A stretch of 64,000 bases of DNA from Hibiscus mutabilis (taxonomy: Eukaryota; Streptophyta; Magnoliopsida; Malvales; Malvaceae), in NCBI GenBank assembly GCA_019671005.1, contig CM033745.1, forward strand, positions 45,999,241 to 46,063,240, read 5' to 3'. Of the stretch, positions 22,560 to 33,552 are shown in pieces. The notes under the pieces are model-generated. The model saw only the letters and a list, made by a program, of their open reading frames with translations, was not told where the DNA came from and searched no databases. Position numbers and translations under genes: made by a program. The stretch's first letter is position 1. Each line of letters starts with the position of its first letter.

Positions 22560-23580
22560 GAATCCCCACTTGTATTTGTAAATTGTATGCATACCGAGAA
22601 TTCATTATCTTTTTGTATCGCATTCTAGCTTTAAGCAAAAGAATACTGCCTATTGTGTATTGATAGTTTGTTGCACTTACTTGCCATAATTAAGTCTTTG
22701 AAAGTAAGTTTTTAGAGTTTTAGCCTGTTGCTTTCTTATTTTCCGGGGAAGCAGGGACGAAGTTACTAAGGGAACGGTAGGTAGCCGTGTCCTCAAATTT
22801 TTGTCTAATAGTAATTTTAGTCTCTAGTTTGAATACTCATCAAATATTGATTGTTCTTTCTAAATTTTATTAAATATTTATTAAGTACTCGTTAATTTTT
22901 AAGTTAGACGACTTTGTGTGTGCATTTGGTTTAGAATTAGCAATTGGTATGGGGCTAGGGTGAAATAAAATCTTTTAGCATCCCATGTTGCATGTATGAA
23001 TGTTGGATGGGAAGGATAGGGTGGTAACGCCTTGTCATTTACCAAGAAGCACTCGCAACAAAAGCTCTACTTTCAATTTAGGGTAAAATGTCATTTATCA
23101 TTTACCAAGAAGATTTTGCGAGGTAAGATTCTCAAATATACATGTCCATTAATCATAATTGTGAAATCATCAATGTTTAGGATGCGATGTTGTCTTTCTC
23201 AATAATGTATTTTATTAAAAAAGTGCAATGTATTTTATCAAAAGAACAAAAAAGGATACAAGTGTTTTTTGCTTTGATATGATAATTTGATGGTTTTGGT
23301 TGTCTCTAATAGTGCTTGCATCTTATAGTAAATTTTAGGCCTGAAGAGTACAACAATCCACTTTATTTGTAAATCACTCCAATTATAAAATTAAAATTTG
23401 TGATCTAAATGAGTTGCGTTAAATTTAGTCATTCACAATAAAAATTGTTTTCAACACATTAATTTACATTACAATTTTTCCTTTGCACCCACTGTGCTGA
23501 AGTCTCCATCAAAATTGAAGGAAATGAATAAATTTTGGTAAATTGAATCACAAGCAATGTGACGCCTTCAACTCATCATC
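22560..23580. other. No gene seen
   Basis: AT-rich DNA with only short frames. GGACGAAGTTACTAAGGGAAC at 22757 resembles the motif at 20549, suggesting two eroded copies of one repeat. Nothing else could be assigned. Confidence 0.4.
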
Positions 23581-23616
23581 TCAATGTATCGGGGAAACAA
23601 TTCCTTTGGTGCAGAG

Positions 23617-23835
23617 CAGAGGATTTTGACGCTCTTCATTATGGAGTGGAGATTTCTGTAACACTAGAAGTACAGTTGAGGGTCTCAACACTCGATGCAG
23701 AGAATTCTTTGTAATGACGCGAAAGCATCTCGATGTCTCTTGGGACGAATAATCTTGACGCTCATCACTACTGAGTGGAGGTATCTACTACACTAAAAGT
23801 ATAGTGGAGGATCTTGACACTTTATAAACTCTTGA
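23617..23835. repeat. Imperfect duplication of about 70 bp
   Basis: TTTTGACGCTCTTCATTATG...GAGGGTCTCAACACTC (from 23625) and TCTTGACGCTCATCACTACT...GAGGATCTTGACACTT (from 23753) align over about 70 bp, offset about 128 bp. No coding features. Confidence 0.6.
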
Positions 23836-24094
23836 CTTACTCATAAAACTTCAAATGTAACCAAGTAAAATCATCTCAACATTAAAGAGCGGAGGTTGTC
23901 GACTCTCTTGTAAAAACAATATAAATATTTTAGAAAGAACGTAAAATCATGAAGAAATAGTTGTAGAACGTTCTTATAGAACACTTGTGGCAGAGGCTAA
24001 CTCGACGCTCGTATAGAAACAATATGAGGCAGTGAACCAGAATAAAAGAATTTTTGATACCAATGTAGAAAGAATATAAGATTATAAAGATTAG

Positions 24095-24215
24095 AGACAA
24101 CGTAGAATAGTCAAAGTAGAGGGGAGACAATGTAGACTGGTTGAAGCAGAAAGGAGGCAATGTAGGGTAGTCGAAGTAGAGGAGTGACAATGTAGAATAG
24201 TCGGAGCAAAGCGGG
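24095..24215. repeat. Minisatellite, about 4 copies of a ~33-bp unit
   Basis: The unit ACAATGTAGAATAGTCGAAG plus a purine-rich tail (TAGAGGGGAG) repeats four times with point changes. The minus-strand frame 23930-24262 arises from this repeat (YFDYSTLS-like periodicity) and is not considered a gene. Confidence 0.75.
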
Positions 24216-24617
24216 ATCTCGACACTCCGAGGAACGGTTACATTCAAGTAATACTTATACATGAATACAACATGTTGTATTTCCTATCTAATTATTACAA
24301 TTAAAAATAATAATATCGGTATTATTACCGATTGTCATATGCATGACTTTTTATCACGACACAAACCCCAAAATAGCACCATTATATTTTTTAATTACCA
24401 AAATATCACCTGAAATTTTATGTTCTTCAAGATAGCATTCTAATAGTGAACTAGTCGTGCGTGACGAGTTTTAAAAAATTGAAAAAACATTTTTTATTCA
24501 TGTTTTTACTTAATAAATTACAGATGATTAGAAAATCTTAATATTTGAAAAATATTTTTTAACTTACTTTTTTACGCAACTGCAGTCACCTTATTTTATA
24601 AATAACGACCCATTTTG

Positions 24618-24650
24618 TTATTATTATTATTATCATCATCATCATCATCA

Positions 24651-24740
<90 letters not shown>
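24618..24740. repeat. Compound trinucleotide microsatellite
   Basis: A TTA run, then ATC repeats, then a longer ATT run, then GTT repeats, with no interruption. It lies about 40 bp left of the Mutator-like element. Confidence 0.95.
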
Positions 24741-24741
<1 letters not shown>

Positions 24742-24778
24742 ATTTTAGTTATTTTTGCATATCACAAAAGATCCTAAT

Positions 24779-25262
24779 CATGTAAGATAGACATAAAGCT
24801 AAAAAATGTCCTTAATGTTTGATTGAATAGTCATTTTGACCTTTATTCCTTTTTTAAACTAATTTAGCCCACAATGTTTCATTTTAGGTCAAAATGGCCC
24901 CTCTACATATGAAAACTGTTAGTCAACTGACGATAAACAACTTGAAATGACTTGATAGAATGACACATCAAAAGAAAAAGTATTTTATACAATTTTATAC
25001 AAAAATTTGACTGATGTATCATTATGTAAAGTCAGCATATTTGTTTGTAAGACACTGCTATTGTGGCGTGCACTGTAGTGTAGGTTTGTCACATCATTTC
25101 AAGTTGTTTATCATCAGTTGATTAACAGCTTTCATCCGCATATGGGTCATTTTGACCCAAAATGAGACGTTTGAGGTTAAATTAGTTCAAAAAAGAATAG
25201 GGGCCAAAATGACTATTCAGTCAAACATTAGAGACATTTTTTGACATTATGCATGTAAGATA
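24779..25262. mobile_element. Mutator-like non-autonomous DNA transposon
   Basis: The body 24790-25251 (462 bp) has long imperfect terminal inverted repeats of about 180 bp: the left arm (AAAAAATGTCCTTAATGTTTG...) matches the reverse complement of the right arm (AAAAAATGTCTCTAATGTTTG...). It is flanked on both sides by CATGTAAGATA (24779-24789 and 25252-25262), an 11-bp duplication. Long inverted repeats with 9-11-bp duplications are typical of Mutator-like elements. The centre codes for nothing. Confidence 0.8.
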
Positions 25263-25766
25263 TGGGAAGATTGCAAGAGATCTTGTCCAACAAATATGAG
25301 AAGTCAAGTGACGTGCAAGGAATTCTCACTTAAGGACTCATGGCGAATTTTTGTTAGGATTCAAGCATTTCTGGGCCATGATGTCTTCTTAAGAACTAAC
25401 AGTTTTTCAGTTACATTTCCAGCGCATCTTGAAACGCCTCAATCAAACATCGGAAACCCAAGATATGTCCATTTTACTAAAGACAACTCGTGCAGAAAAC
25501 TTGCTATGGGTCCAATACGGAAATTTGAGTTTATTACGAATTTTCAATGAAATAATTGATTATTTGTATTTAAATTTAAACATTGACTTTCCCTTATTTG
25601 TTTTAATTAATTTAAGGTCATATTGAGTGTACCTAAAGTGGTTTGGTGCCCAAGTATCTCTTTTCAAGAATATTTAGCATTATTTAATTTCCAAGAATAT
25701 TTAGAATTAATGTAGAATATGTCATGCTTTTAGTTTTTTTATATATTTTTAGGGTTTTTTGAAGCA

Positions 25767-25775
25767 TATAAATAG
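25767..25775 (+). promoter_or_regulatory. Candidate TATA box
   Basis: TATAAATAG sits about 35 bp before a CACAAGAACACACAACG stretch that would fit a transcript start. No gene or LTR was firmly attached to it. Confidence 0.3.
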
Positions 25776-26924
25776 ACTTCATTATTTTGTAATTTTCACA
25801 AGAACACACAACGAAAGCAGTGGGCATTGTAGAGAGAAGAAAGCATTGTGGAGAGAAATAAAAAGTAGAAAAAATTTTCTAGCCTTTTCTTTGTTCGAGA
25901 TTTCATCTTTATTCTTGCTTTGGAACAGTAAAGATCCAAGGCGTTACAACGTGTAAAAACCCATCCAACACTTTTATATTTTAAATAACGTTCTTGCAAA
26001 ATCTTGGTTGAGGTAATAGATTTTTTGAAACCGCTTATGAGGAGTTGTTCATGAGGCAATTTTAAATTCAATTTCATGTGCGTTCCTTTAAATTTTGGGT
26101 TAAGTATTTCTATTCGAATGAATCTTCTTTTTATATTTTGTTTTGTTTCTACATGGCATTTGTGTACGTTTGTATATATTAGGAGTTGTCCGTAAGAAAA
26201 ATTTAAATTCATTCATAGATATTACCTTGACACCAAAGAAGAGTTCGACCCAATGCTTTATTTCTTTCCTAATTGATTCTAATTCGACATCAGAAGTACA
26301 TTGATTTTTTTCACCAATAGCCAAATACTTTTGTCTATAACTACTACATATTTGATTCCATCCATAAATCTATTTTCTTCCTTATGAGTTTGAGTCTCAA
26401 TAAGAATGCTAGTTCTTACCTCAATAAGAATACTAGTTCTAAAACAAGTGATTAATCATTAACTTTTCGAGGAATCCTGCATCAGTAGTTGTGAATGACT
26501 GATTTTTCTCAATCTTTTCGACCTTGATTCCATAGGAGCAAGTCAGAAAGATTGAGAAATAGAACCATATGATTTGATTCGTTCTCAATAGCCATAAGAT
26601 GATCATCTTAGGGTGATCATCTTTTCGATGGATGCTCCTATTTGAAGGATGAGAACCAACAATGTAGCATCTACATTGCAAATTCAAGTATTGTATACAT
26701 CATTAGTCTAATCCTTTGTAGGAACTACCCGTAATAACAAACTTGAAAAATGGATCTATTTATCATAATGAGAATCGTTGTTCATGACCCTGTTTCACCT
26801 CAATTGTTATTTGAACAAGTCAGATATGTCTTGGTCTAAGTGGGGATACCATTTCTCTTCTGCATGTCCATGGAGTTTTGAAAATACAAACATCTCAGAG
26901 ATAGATAGAGAAGTGGCAAAGAAT

Positions 26925-27079
26925 GTATATAGCATTCGTATATGCTCTAGATTAACCTGTTGAATGAGAATCTGGATAAAAAACCTAAGATAGTTGAAAT
27001 GTATATAGCATTCGTATATGCTCTAGATTAACCTGTTGAATGAGAATATGGATAAAAAAAACCTAAGATAGTTGATGCT
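26925..27079. repeat. Tandem duplication of a ~78-bp unit
   Basis: AATGTATATAGCATTCGTAT... to ...CCTAAGATAGTTGA occurs twice back to back (from about 26921 and 26999). The copies differ by one substitution and two extra A in the poly-A run. The near-identity implies a recent duplication. Confidence 0.85.
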
Positions 27080-27425
27080 GTGAAATTGAAGAGTTATTTC
27101 AAATTGAGAATAAATGTTTGATTATGTGAGGTAACCGATATAAGATTACATGTAAGGTTATTTTGTGATAACGATTATGTTTGAGAATATTCTGATGGAA
27201 ATTTGATAAAATTAGTATGAATTTAAAAGAAAGGTGTCCTTGAACGTGGCGAAAGTGTAAATTTTGTGGTGACTCTATTATACAGGTAGAAAACAATTCT
27301 CTAAAAATTACACTAAAGGTAAGTGATATCCGTTCAAAACCTTGGTTATGTTCGATCAGCTTGAAGAAAGACTTTTTCTTTGAAAATATGGCATGATGTA
27401 TCATTATGTATCACCCCTGATTGAC

Positions 27426-28255
27426 ATTCGATGTTACATCCTGATTTTGGAAGACCCTATTGGAGGCCTTGAGTACTCGTCTGGATTTCAAGTACAGACT
27501 TTCATCTGTAAATTGCTAGTTAACCTAGTAGAGTAATTCAGATTCTAGAGGAGATACTTCAAGGTCGTATGATTGACTTCTATGGTGGTTGAGAATGTTT
27601 CTTACCCCTAACTGAGACCGTTTATAATAAAAGTTATGAGACAAGCGTTTTTCTAGCACCATATGAAGTTCGATATGGATTCAAATACTGTATTCTGATT
27701 AGTTGGTCTGAGATGTATGATGGGATAACTTTGGGTTCAAAGATAGTCCAAGTGATTGAGGAAACTGTCAGACTAATCTGTTATCGCCTGAAGGAAGCTT
27801 TTGATAGACATAAGTCTTATGCTGATTGGAGGAGAAAATATATTGTGTTCAATGTCGGTGATTAGGTTTTTTTGAAAGTATCTCCATGGAAGAAAGTTCT
27901 GAGATTTAGGCGAAAGGGTGAGCTGAATCCCAAATATATTGGACCATATCGCAATATGAAGAGAGTCGGACACGTTTATTTATCAGCTTGAGCTACCTCC
28001 CCAGTTTAGCTGTATACATAATGTAATCCATGTATCTATATTGAGGCAGTATTGTCCAGATCCGAGTTACATCATTCAGATTTAGTATGTGGAGCTGATG
28101 CCATATTTATCTTTTGAGGAGGAGCTTGTTCAGATCTTGGGTAAAGACAAGAGAGTTATAAGGAACTGGTGTATTCTCATGGTTAAAGTTTAGTGGAGTA
28201 ATCGTGACCCCAAGTAAGCTACTTGGGAGACTTTAAGTCGATAAAGGAGCAGTTT
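27426..28255 (+). pseudogene. Tekay-2 integrase C-terminal part (degenerate)
   Basis: A second chromovirus polyprotein end. Across frames it reads KTLLEALSTRLDF (about 27450-27485), SAPYEVRYGFKY (27655-27695), VIEETVRLICYRLKEAFDRH (27755-27815), FLKVSPWKKVLRFRRKG (27870-27920) and LNPKYIGPYRN (about 27920-27955). The matching Tekay-1 motifs are FLKVSPWK and YEALYDRKC. The chromodomain region (28080-28250) is barely readable. Many stops and indels show an older insertion than Tekay-1 or Tekay-3. Upstream pol and the 5' LTR are not found, so the element is truncated at about 27425. Confidence 0.8.
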
Positions 28256-28298
28256 CCATATCTATTTAACTCAGGTAAAATTTCAATGGTGAAATTTC

Positions 28299-28313
28299 TT
28301 TTAGGGGGAGAGT
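28299..28313 (+). other. Polypurine tract of Tekay-2
   Basis: TTTTAGGGGGAGAGT directly before TGTAACACCCC. It matches the tracts of Tekay-1 and Tekay-3. Confidence 0.85.
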
Positions 28314-28390
28314 TGTAACACCCCAAATAAAAATATAAAAAGAGAAAGAAATAAAGAAGAAGAAACATGAAATGAAAATGAATGGGAGAT

Positions 28391-28464
28391 TCCTTTCATA
28401 GGGTATTGAACCCTTGACCTACTGCTTGGTAAAGCCAATACTTAACCGGTTGAGCTAAGGACTG
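28391..28464 (-). other. tRNA-like sequence (tRNA pseudogene or SINE head) inside the Tekay-2 LTR
   Basis: The minus strand contains TTAGCTCAACCGG (28446-28458), an A-box match, and GGGTTCAATACCC (28401-28413), a B-box with a pairing T-stem. The ends (TCCTT and AAGGA) can pair as part of an acceptor stem, and TTG...CAA can form part of an anticodon stem. The D-arm and anticodon loop are irregular, so it is not called a working tRNA. Confidence 0.6.
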
Positions 28465-31387
28465 TTCTTGGTTAAATCCCGCACCAACTTTCTTTTAGAT
28501 TACATTCCATTAATCTGAACTAATAATAAATAAGGTTAGAACCATTCACTTACTGTATTCAATGCCTTATTTCAAAACTTAAGAAATATCTGGATATTTC
28601 TTTCCCTCTCACCAACTCCTCACATTCCCACACCGACCATCACTCTGACCTCATTTACTGCCTGGCCGTCGTTCACCGTCCTGTCCTGACCTCAGCCCAT
28701 ATTGCGCAGTGTCACGCTGGGTTTCACCATAAAAGTCGCCTGAAAGATTCGACGAGAACCCAACCATCGCCCCTCAGTTTTTCTCTATTTTTGGCCACCA
28801 CGGTTGTCTGTTTAAGGTGATGGGGTGACGCCTGAACTCCCTACGTCGAGGCGAGCATAACGCCGGTCACCAGACCGACATCATTTAGAATGTCGTCAGT
28901 GCAGTGTCTGTTTTAATCTATTTACTTAGATTTGGGTAAGTTTTGGTAAGATTTCCAACTTGTTTTTCAATTTATGACTGAAATGGCTGAGTTAGTTGTG
29001 TATTTTGTTTATTCTAGTGATGTTACGGCCAATTTGGGCCTAGCGTGGGTGTCACGCACTGTCTAGGGTTATTTCTGGCTATATTGGATGGTGGCCTATG
29101 AACCAAACCGACTGAACTAGCCTTAGACCCAGTCTAGCCTCTAAACCGAGTCTGACCAATCCAGTAAACCTACCTAACTCCCCAACCAGTCTAATATCAG
29201 ACTAGGCCCAGTTCTTTGGCTTTGGGTCAGCTTGTATATAAGCCCAACAGTTAGTGATATCATGTCCAAACCTTGACCCAAGTTCGATCCACTTGAGCCT
29301 GACCCGGCACGTTAACCCGACCCGTTAACCCATTGATTGAGTCAACTCATCCGAGTCAACTAAGTGAGTCACTCGCCTGAGTCAACTCGGTTAACCTTTA
29401 ACCAGTTGATAGCTGACGTCAGCGTTGACCGATAACATTAACGTTGACTTTGATTGTTGACTTTGACAAAAAAGTCAAAATTTCCAAAAACCTTTATTTA
29501 TGTTTTTTGAAGTCCTAAGTCTGATTTTGACATCTATTTCGTGAAATTCTAACCCGATAGCATCTGAATCTGACCTTAAACTGAACTTTCTTATGTATTT
29601 AATTATTCAGTTAAGAGCAATGTGAATAAGGACTAATCTTGGAATTTGTTTAATCGAAGGTATTCACATATCTTCGTATTCGAGATGTTGAGGACTTCAA
29701 ATTTGGGTTTGAGAGTGATCGAATGGAGTATCATGGTTGACCGATATAGCAAAGATTAAAGGTAATACATTACTACCTCATCCATGCTTTATGAAACATG
29801 TTGGTATTCAATTAAGGTATGCGTGATTATGAATAAGTGTACTTTCAACTCTACTTAAGTCAATTCGATTACGAAATAAAAGAATAGTAATCAGGATAAG
29901 ATCAAACTATTCGAAAGAGAAGTTTAATAGATCGAAAGGATCTTGAGTTTAGTAAGTGATTAATAAGATAGTTAATCTCCCAATCTGATTAATAGTGTTA
30001 AAGGATTTGATATTTGAAATATTTTTTAAGAAATAACGATAATACCCTCGAGAAGTAAGAATGACTAAAATACCCCTAACAAAATAAATGATCTGGAATT
30101 TACTCTCTATCTTATAAAATGATTACTTTATCTGGAATCCTTATTCTATTAGGAAGGACTTTGGTATCAAGATGCAAATATGTGTTATAACAAAACACTT
30201 AGATTTTCTTGAACTCTGGATAAACACCTGAAGATAAATTTACTGAAAATTCTTCGTATTCTTGAACTGATCTAAAAGACAGTAAAGAATGAATTGATCA
30301 AAATGATTGAAATGACTGAAATAACCTCAGGCACTAAAATTACCAAATTAATTGAAATGATGGATAAATCCTCGAGTTTTGGAATTAATGAATTGTTTGG
30401 AAATACTGAAAGTACTTGAATGATTGAAACACCATTGATTAATTAAATTATTGAAATACATTCGTGACTTGCGATAAGTGGATGCTTGGAAAATCCTGAA
30501 ATTTCTGATAGATCGCAAATGACTATAATGCCAGTGGGTTTGAAGCATGACTCATGTATATAAGTCACTCCTAATAATGCTACAACACTGGAAGAATACT
30601 GCTTGAACACATGTTGGACTGCTCGAGGTAGATCTAGTGATGTCTTATGGAAGTGACTCGTTCAACTATACAATGTATTTAGTATTGGGAAATGTATACG
30701 TGTGAGGTACATATGTTCGAATACTTGGTAAGTACCACGATATTGGGATTTGTAAGTTTTACTGGATTTAGAAACCTAATAAACTGTAGTGATCTTCAAG
30801 TATGCAAATTACCAATTTGCCCCTTATTAGGTGGAATTACAAAATCGCCCTTGTTAGTTAGATGACCAAAATGCCCTTGTTGGCCAAAATGATTGAAACA
30901 TACATGATGTATCTGATATTCTAAATGATCTTAATATAGAAATTTCTGAATGCCTGGTTGGAGACGTTGGTTACCAAGCCCATTTTATAGGGACCTCGTT
31001 TTTGAAATAAGTTCAAAATTGTCAGAAGTTTAGTGTTTCCCTTTTGTTTTAAATATCAAGTACCTCTGAGAATTAATTTGTTCCATCTAGTGTGTTCCAA
31101 GTGCCCATTAATATTCTCTTCGTTCTGAACCCAAGACTATCTCCTAAGCTAAATCATGACTTTTATATGTCTAAAATATACCTCTGTGTTTGATCTGAAA
31201 AACATGCTCTCTGGTCACTGTTTCACTGAGAACTATAGTTTGCTTTATATCTACTATTATTATTGATTACCAATGCTTACTACTAATTACTATTATTACT
31301 TACTACGGTAATTACTACCTAGACTGTTTTACTGGGGTACTTGGGATAGAGTAAGAAGTTATCGTAGGTTCAGCCTTGATCCGGATG

Positions 31388-31482
31388 GTGATTCCTACTG
31401 TTTCGGGTTCATATGCTTCGTCTAGGGTGATTCCTATTGTTTTAGGTCTATATGCTTCGGCTAGAGTGATTCCTACTGGACC
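31388..31482. repeat. Tandem repeat, 39-bp unit x 2.4
   Basis: GTGATTCCTACTGTTTCGGG... starts at 31388, 31427 and 31466, in the downstream part of the Tekay-2 LTR. The units differ at a few positions. Confidence 0.85.
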
Positions 31483-32305
31483 TAAGGTGTCCCCCTTAGG
31501 ATGACATATGAGACTGTGTTAATGCCCCCTTATAGATGCAGTTCTGGGTAGTTAGGTGATTAAAATAGAACTTTCTTATCCCTTTTCAGAATCAACTATA
31601 CTGAATTAATTTACCAGAGTCTAAAAGTTTTGGTATGCTTCCAATCTACACATAACGGGACACACTAAACCCTCTAGTTTAACTTCTTTAGTCCTTCATT
31701 CTTCTAATTCTTATGTAGTCGAATAAAACATATGTATTACCTTTAGATATAATGCTATATTGAGCCATTGAATCATAACTAGAACCTGTTGTTACTTGGA
31801 ACATCTTGACAGCTTTATGCTTTGCCTTATACTTGCATGTGCTTACAACATCATTTGGTAGTTTTCTATTACTGAGTTTTTTCAAGCTCACGTTGTTTTT
31901 ACCATCGCATGTTAGAAGAAATATATCATGGTATAGTGACCGACATCAGTGGTTGGAGTTCTCCCGGTGTTGCTTTTAGAGTACGGTACAGTTAGTTGGG
32001 ATGTATGTCGTGTATTATTGTATGTTAGAGTCTGTAATAAACTTTCTAAACTTTTGTTATATGTTTATATGATTTTTTGAAATGGTATTTTGAACAGAAA
32101 TTTGTTTTATAGTTTTAATGTATTTAAGAAAAACATTTTTATTCGGGTTTTTACTATGGACCGCTCTTGTGACGCTAATGTGTCCTCCTAGAATTGGGTG
32201 TAACGCATAGGCAGTTCTAGGGGGTTACACTGGTCATACACCAAACAAAGCAAATAAATAAAATAAAACAAAACATTTAAATCAAAACAATAAACTCCAT
32301 TGCAA

Positions 32306-32323
32306 TCCCCGACAACGGCGCCA
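32306..32323 (-). other. Primer-binding site, tRNA-Asp type
   Basis: The minus strand reads TGGCGCCGTTGTCGGGGA, a primer site of the kind used by Athila and some Tat elements (complementary to the tRNA-Asp 3' end). It lies six bases from the LTR that begins at 32330. The leader 32230-32305 to its left is AT-rich and is cut by the end of Tekay-2. Confidence 0.75.
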
Positions 32324-32329
32324 AAAACT

Positions 32330-33552
32330 TGTCGATTTTGCTAACGCTTGGCAAAAGAGTGGAAATACAATGTAAATATGTAAGGAATAATGCCAAGAAT
32401 GAGTCTTTTGTGTGCAAGTATACGCATTCAGCAAGTAATACAAAAGTGAGGTGAGTATCGAATCCATATGGATTGACGAAGAATTTGATTGTTTTAATTA
32501 TTTACTTGTCCAGAGAAAATGTTGGATTGATTTGAAGTTTGTTTTAGAAAGTAACTTAAAGGAATGAAATAAAGTAAAAATAGTTTGGGAGGAGGGCGTG
32601 ATCAAATGAGTGATGTTTGTTGGCAAGGGATGCCTGGTTTTTACGCTAGTTATGCCAGCTATTAATAATGTCCTGTCTTGGAATTATTACCTAGCAGATT
32701 TTAAGAGTGGTAGGCAATACCCTAAGTTAACCATGTTAAAACCCCTATATGTCTATAGAAAAGCTTTTCATTAATTAACCTGATTAAGTTTTAATCTAAA
32801 CTCCTAAGTAGTAGATTCACTTTCGACGTAAGCTCATATACTTGAACATATTCTGTCGAAGCTTCTCTCCTTAGTACCTAGTAACTAATCGTTACCCCTC
32901 AAGTCTGTTAAGATATTAAGGTGTGATAAGCAAACAATGCTAACTGCCGTATGGCAAAGAATTTAGAAAAAAGAAGTACTAGCCAGATAGAAAACAATGC
33001 CAAGGTATTCAAATTATTAAAAAACCAAACTTAAACAAAGCGTTAAATGCAAACATCCCCAACCAACTATAAAAGCTTAGTTCATGGTTAGAGGTTCCAT
33101 CCACAAAATATCATCATATCTTCGCATCATCATTTAAAAAAATATGTAAAAACTAAGAGAATTGGCAAGAAGAAGGTCCATCGATGCAGCCTTCAATGGC
33201 TCCATGCTCTCAATCTAAGATGGTCGAACCACACAGCCTCTAGCTTCCTCTTCCACCATGGTGCTCTCCTCAAGTTTTTTAATCTCTTCCTTTAAATAGG
33301 CACGCATGAATAACCCTAGAATGGGTTTGAATTTGAATTTTGATTCCGTACTTAGGATAAAGCGCGTCATCATCTTATCTTTATTTTGAATTTTAGGGCT
33401 GACGTGTACTAGTTCCACAACTACTTTGACTAGGCATTAGACTTCACTTCTTTGCCAACCGAGCTTGGTAATTGCTGGTCCAACTTTGCCAACTGTGACA
33501 CAACATTATTTTCTGCTTTCCTACTTTCTGTGCTGCTCTGTCAAGCCTGCCC
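32330..33552 (-). mobile_element. LTR of an Athila/Tat-like element (right end uncertain)
   Basis: The LTR's inner end is fixed by the adjacent primer site. Sequence such as GTGTGCAAGTATACGCATTC and GAATCCATATGGATTGACGA is of the kind found in plant Ty3 LTRs with this primer site. The outer end is not visible because Tekay-3 starts at 33553. The frames 32282-32467 and 33215-33418 carry no known domain. Confidence 0.6.

Larger units (their letters stand above)
25263..27425. other. No gene seen; possible LTR-like leader and organelle-like tract
   Basis: Frames are all short. TATAAATAG at 25767-25775 on the plus strand is followed by a GA-rich leader with a repeat (GCATTGTAGAGAGAAGAAA, then GCATTGTGGAGAGAAA). 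This looks like the R region of a small LTR or a promoter, but no LTR boundaries were found. The tract 26440-27090 has a different texture and includes a tandem duplication, reported separately. Confidence 0.35.
28314..32229 (+). mobile_element. Tekay-2 3' LTR
   Basis: It starts TGTAACACCCC after the polypurine tract. The end is placed at CTAGGGGGTTACA (32229), which forms the expected inverted terminal match. The length, 3916 bp, is more than the other Tekay LTRs here, in part because of insertions such as the tRNA-like piece near its start. Contents are non-coding. The section 31240-31320 is rich in ATT/ACT repeats. With no second copy the right border is inferred. Confidence 0.7.

Noticed and set aside
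23930..24262. 110-aa minus-strand frame with repeated YFDYSTLS
   Set aside because: Generated by the 33-bp minisatellite; no promoter, homolog or domain.
28391..28464. Functional nuclear tRNA gene
   Set aside because: D-arm and anticodon loop are irregular, the acceptor stem is only partly paired, and it lies in an LTR.
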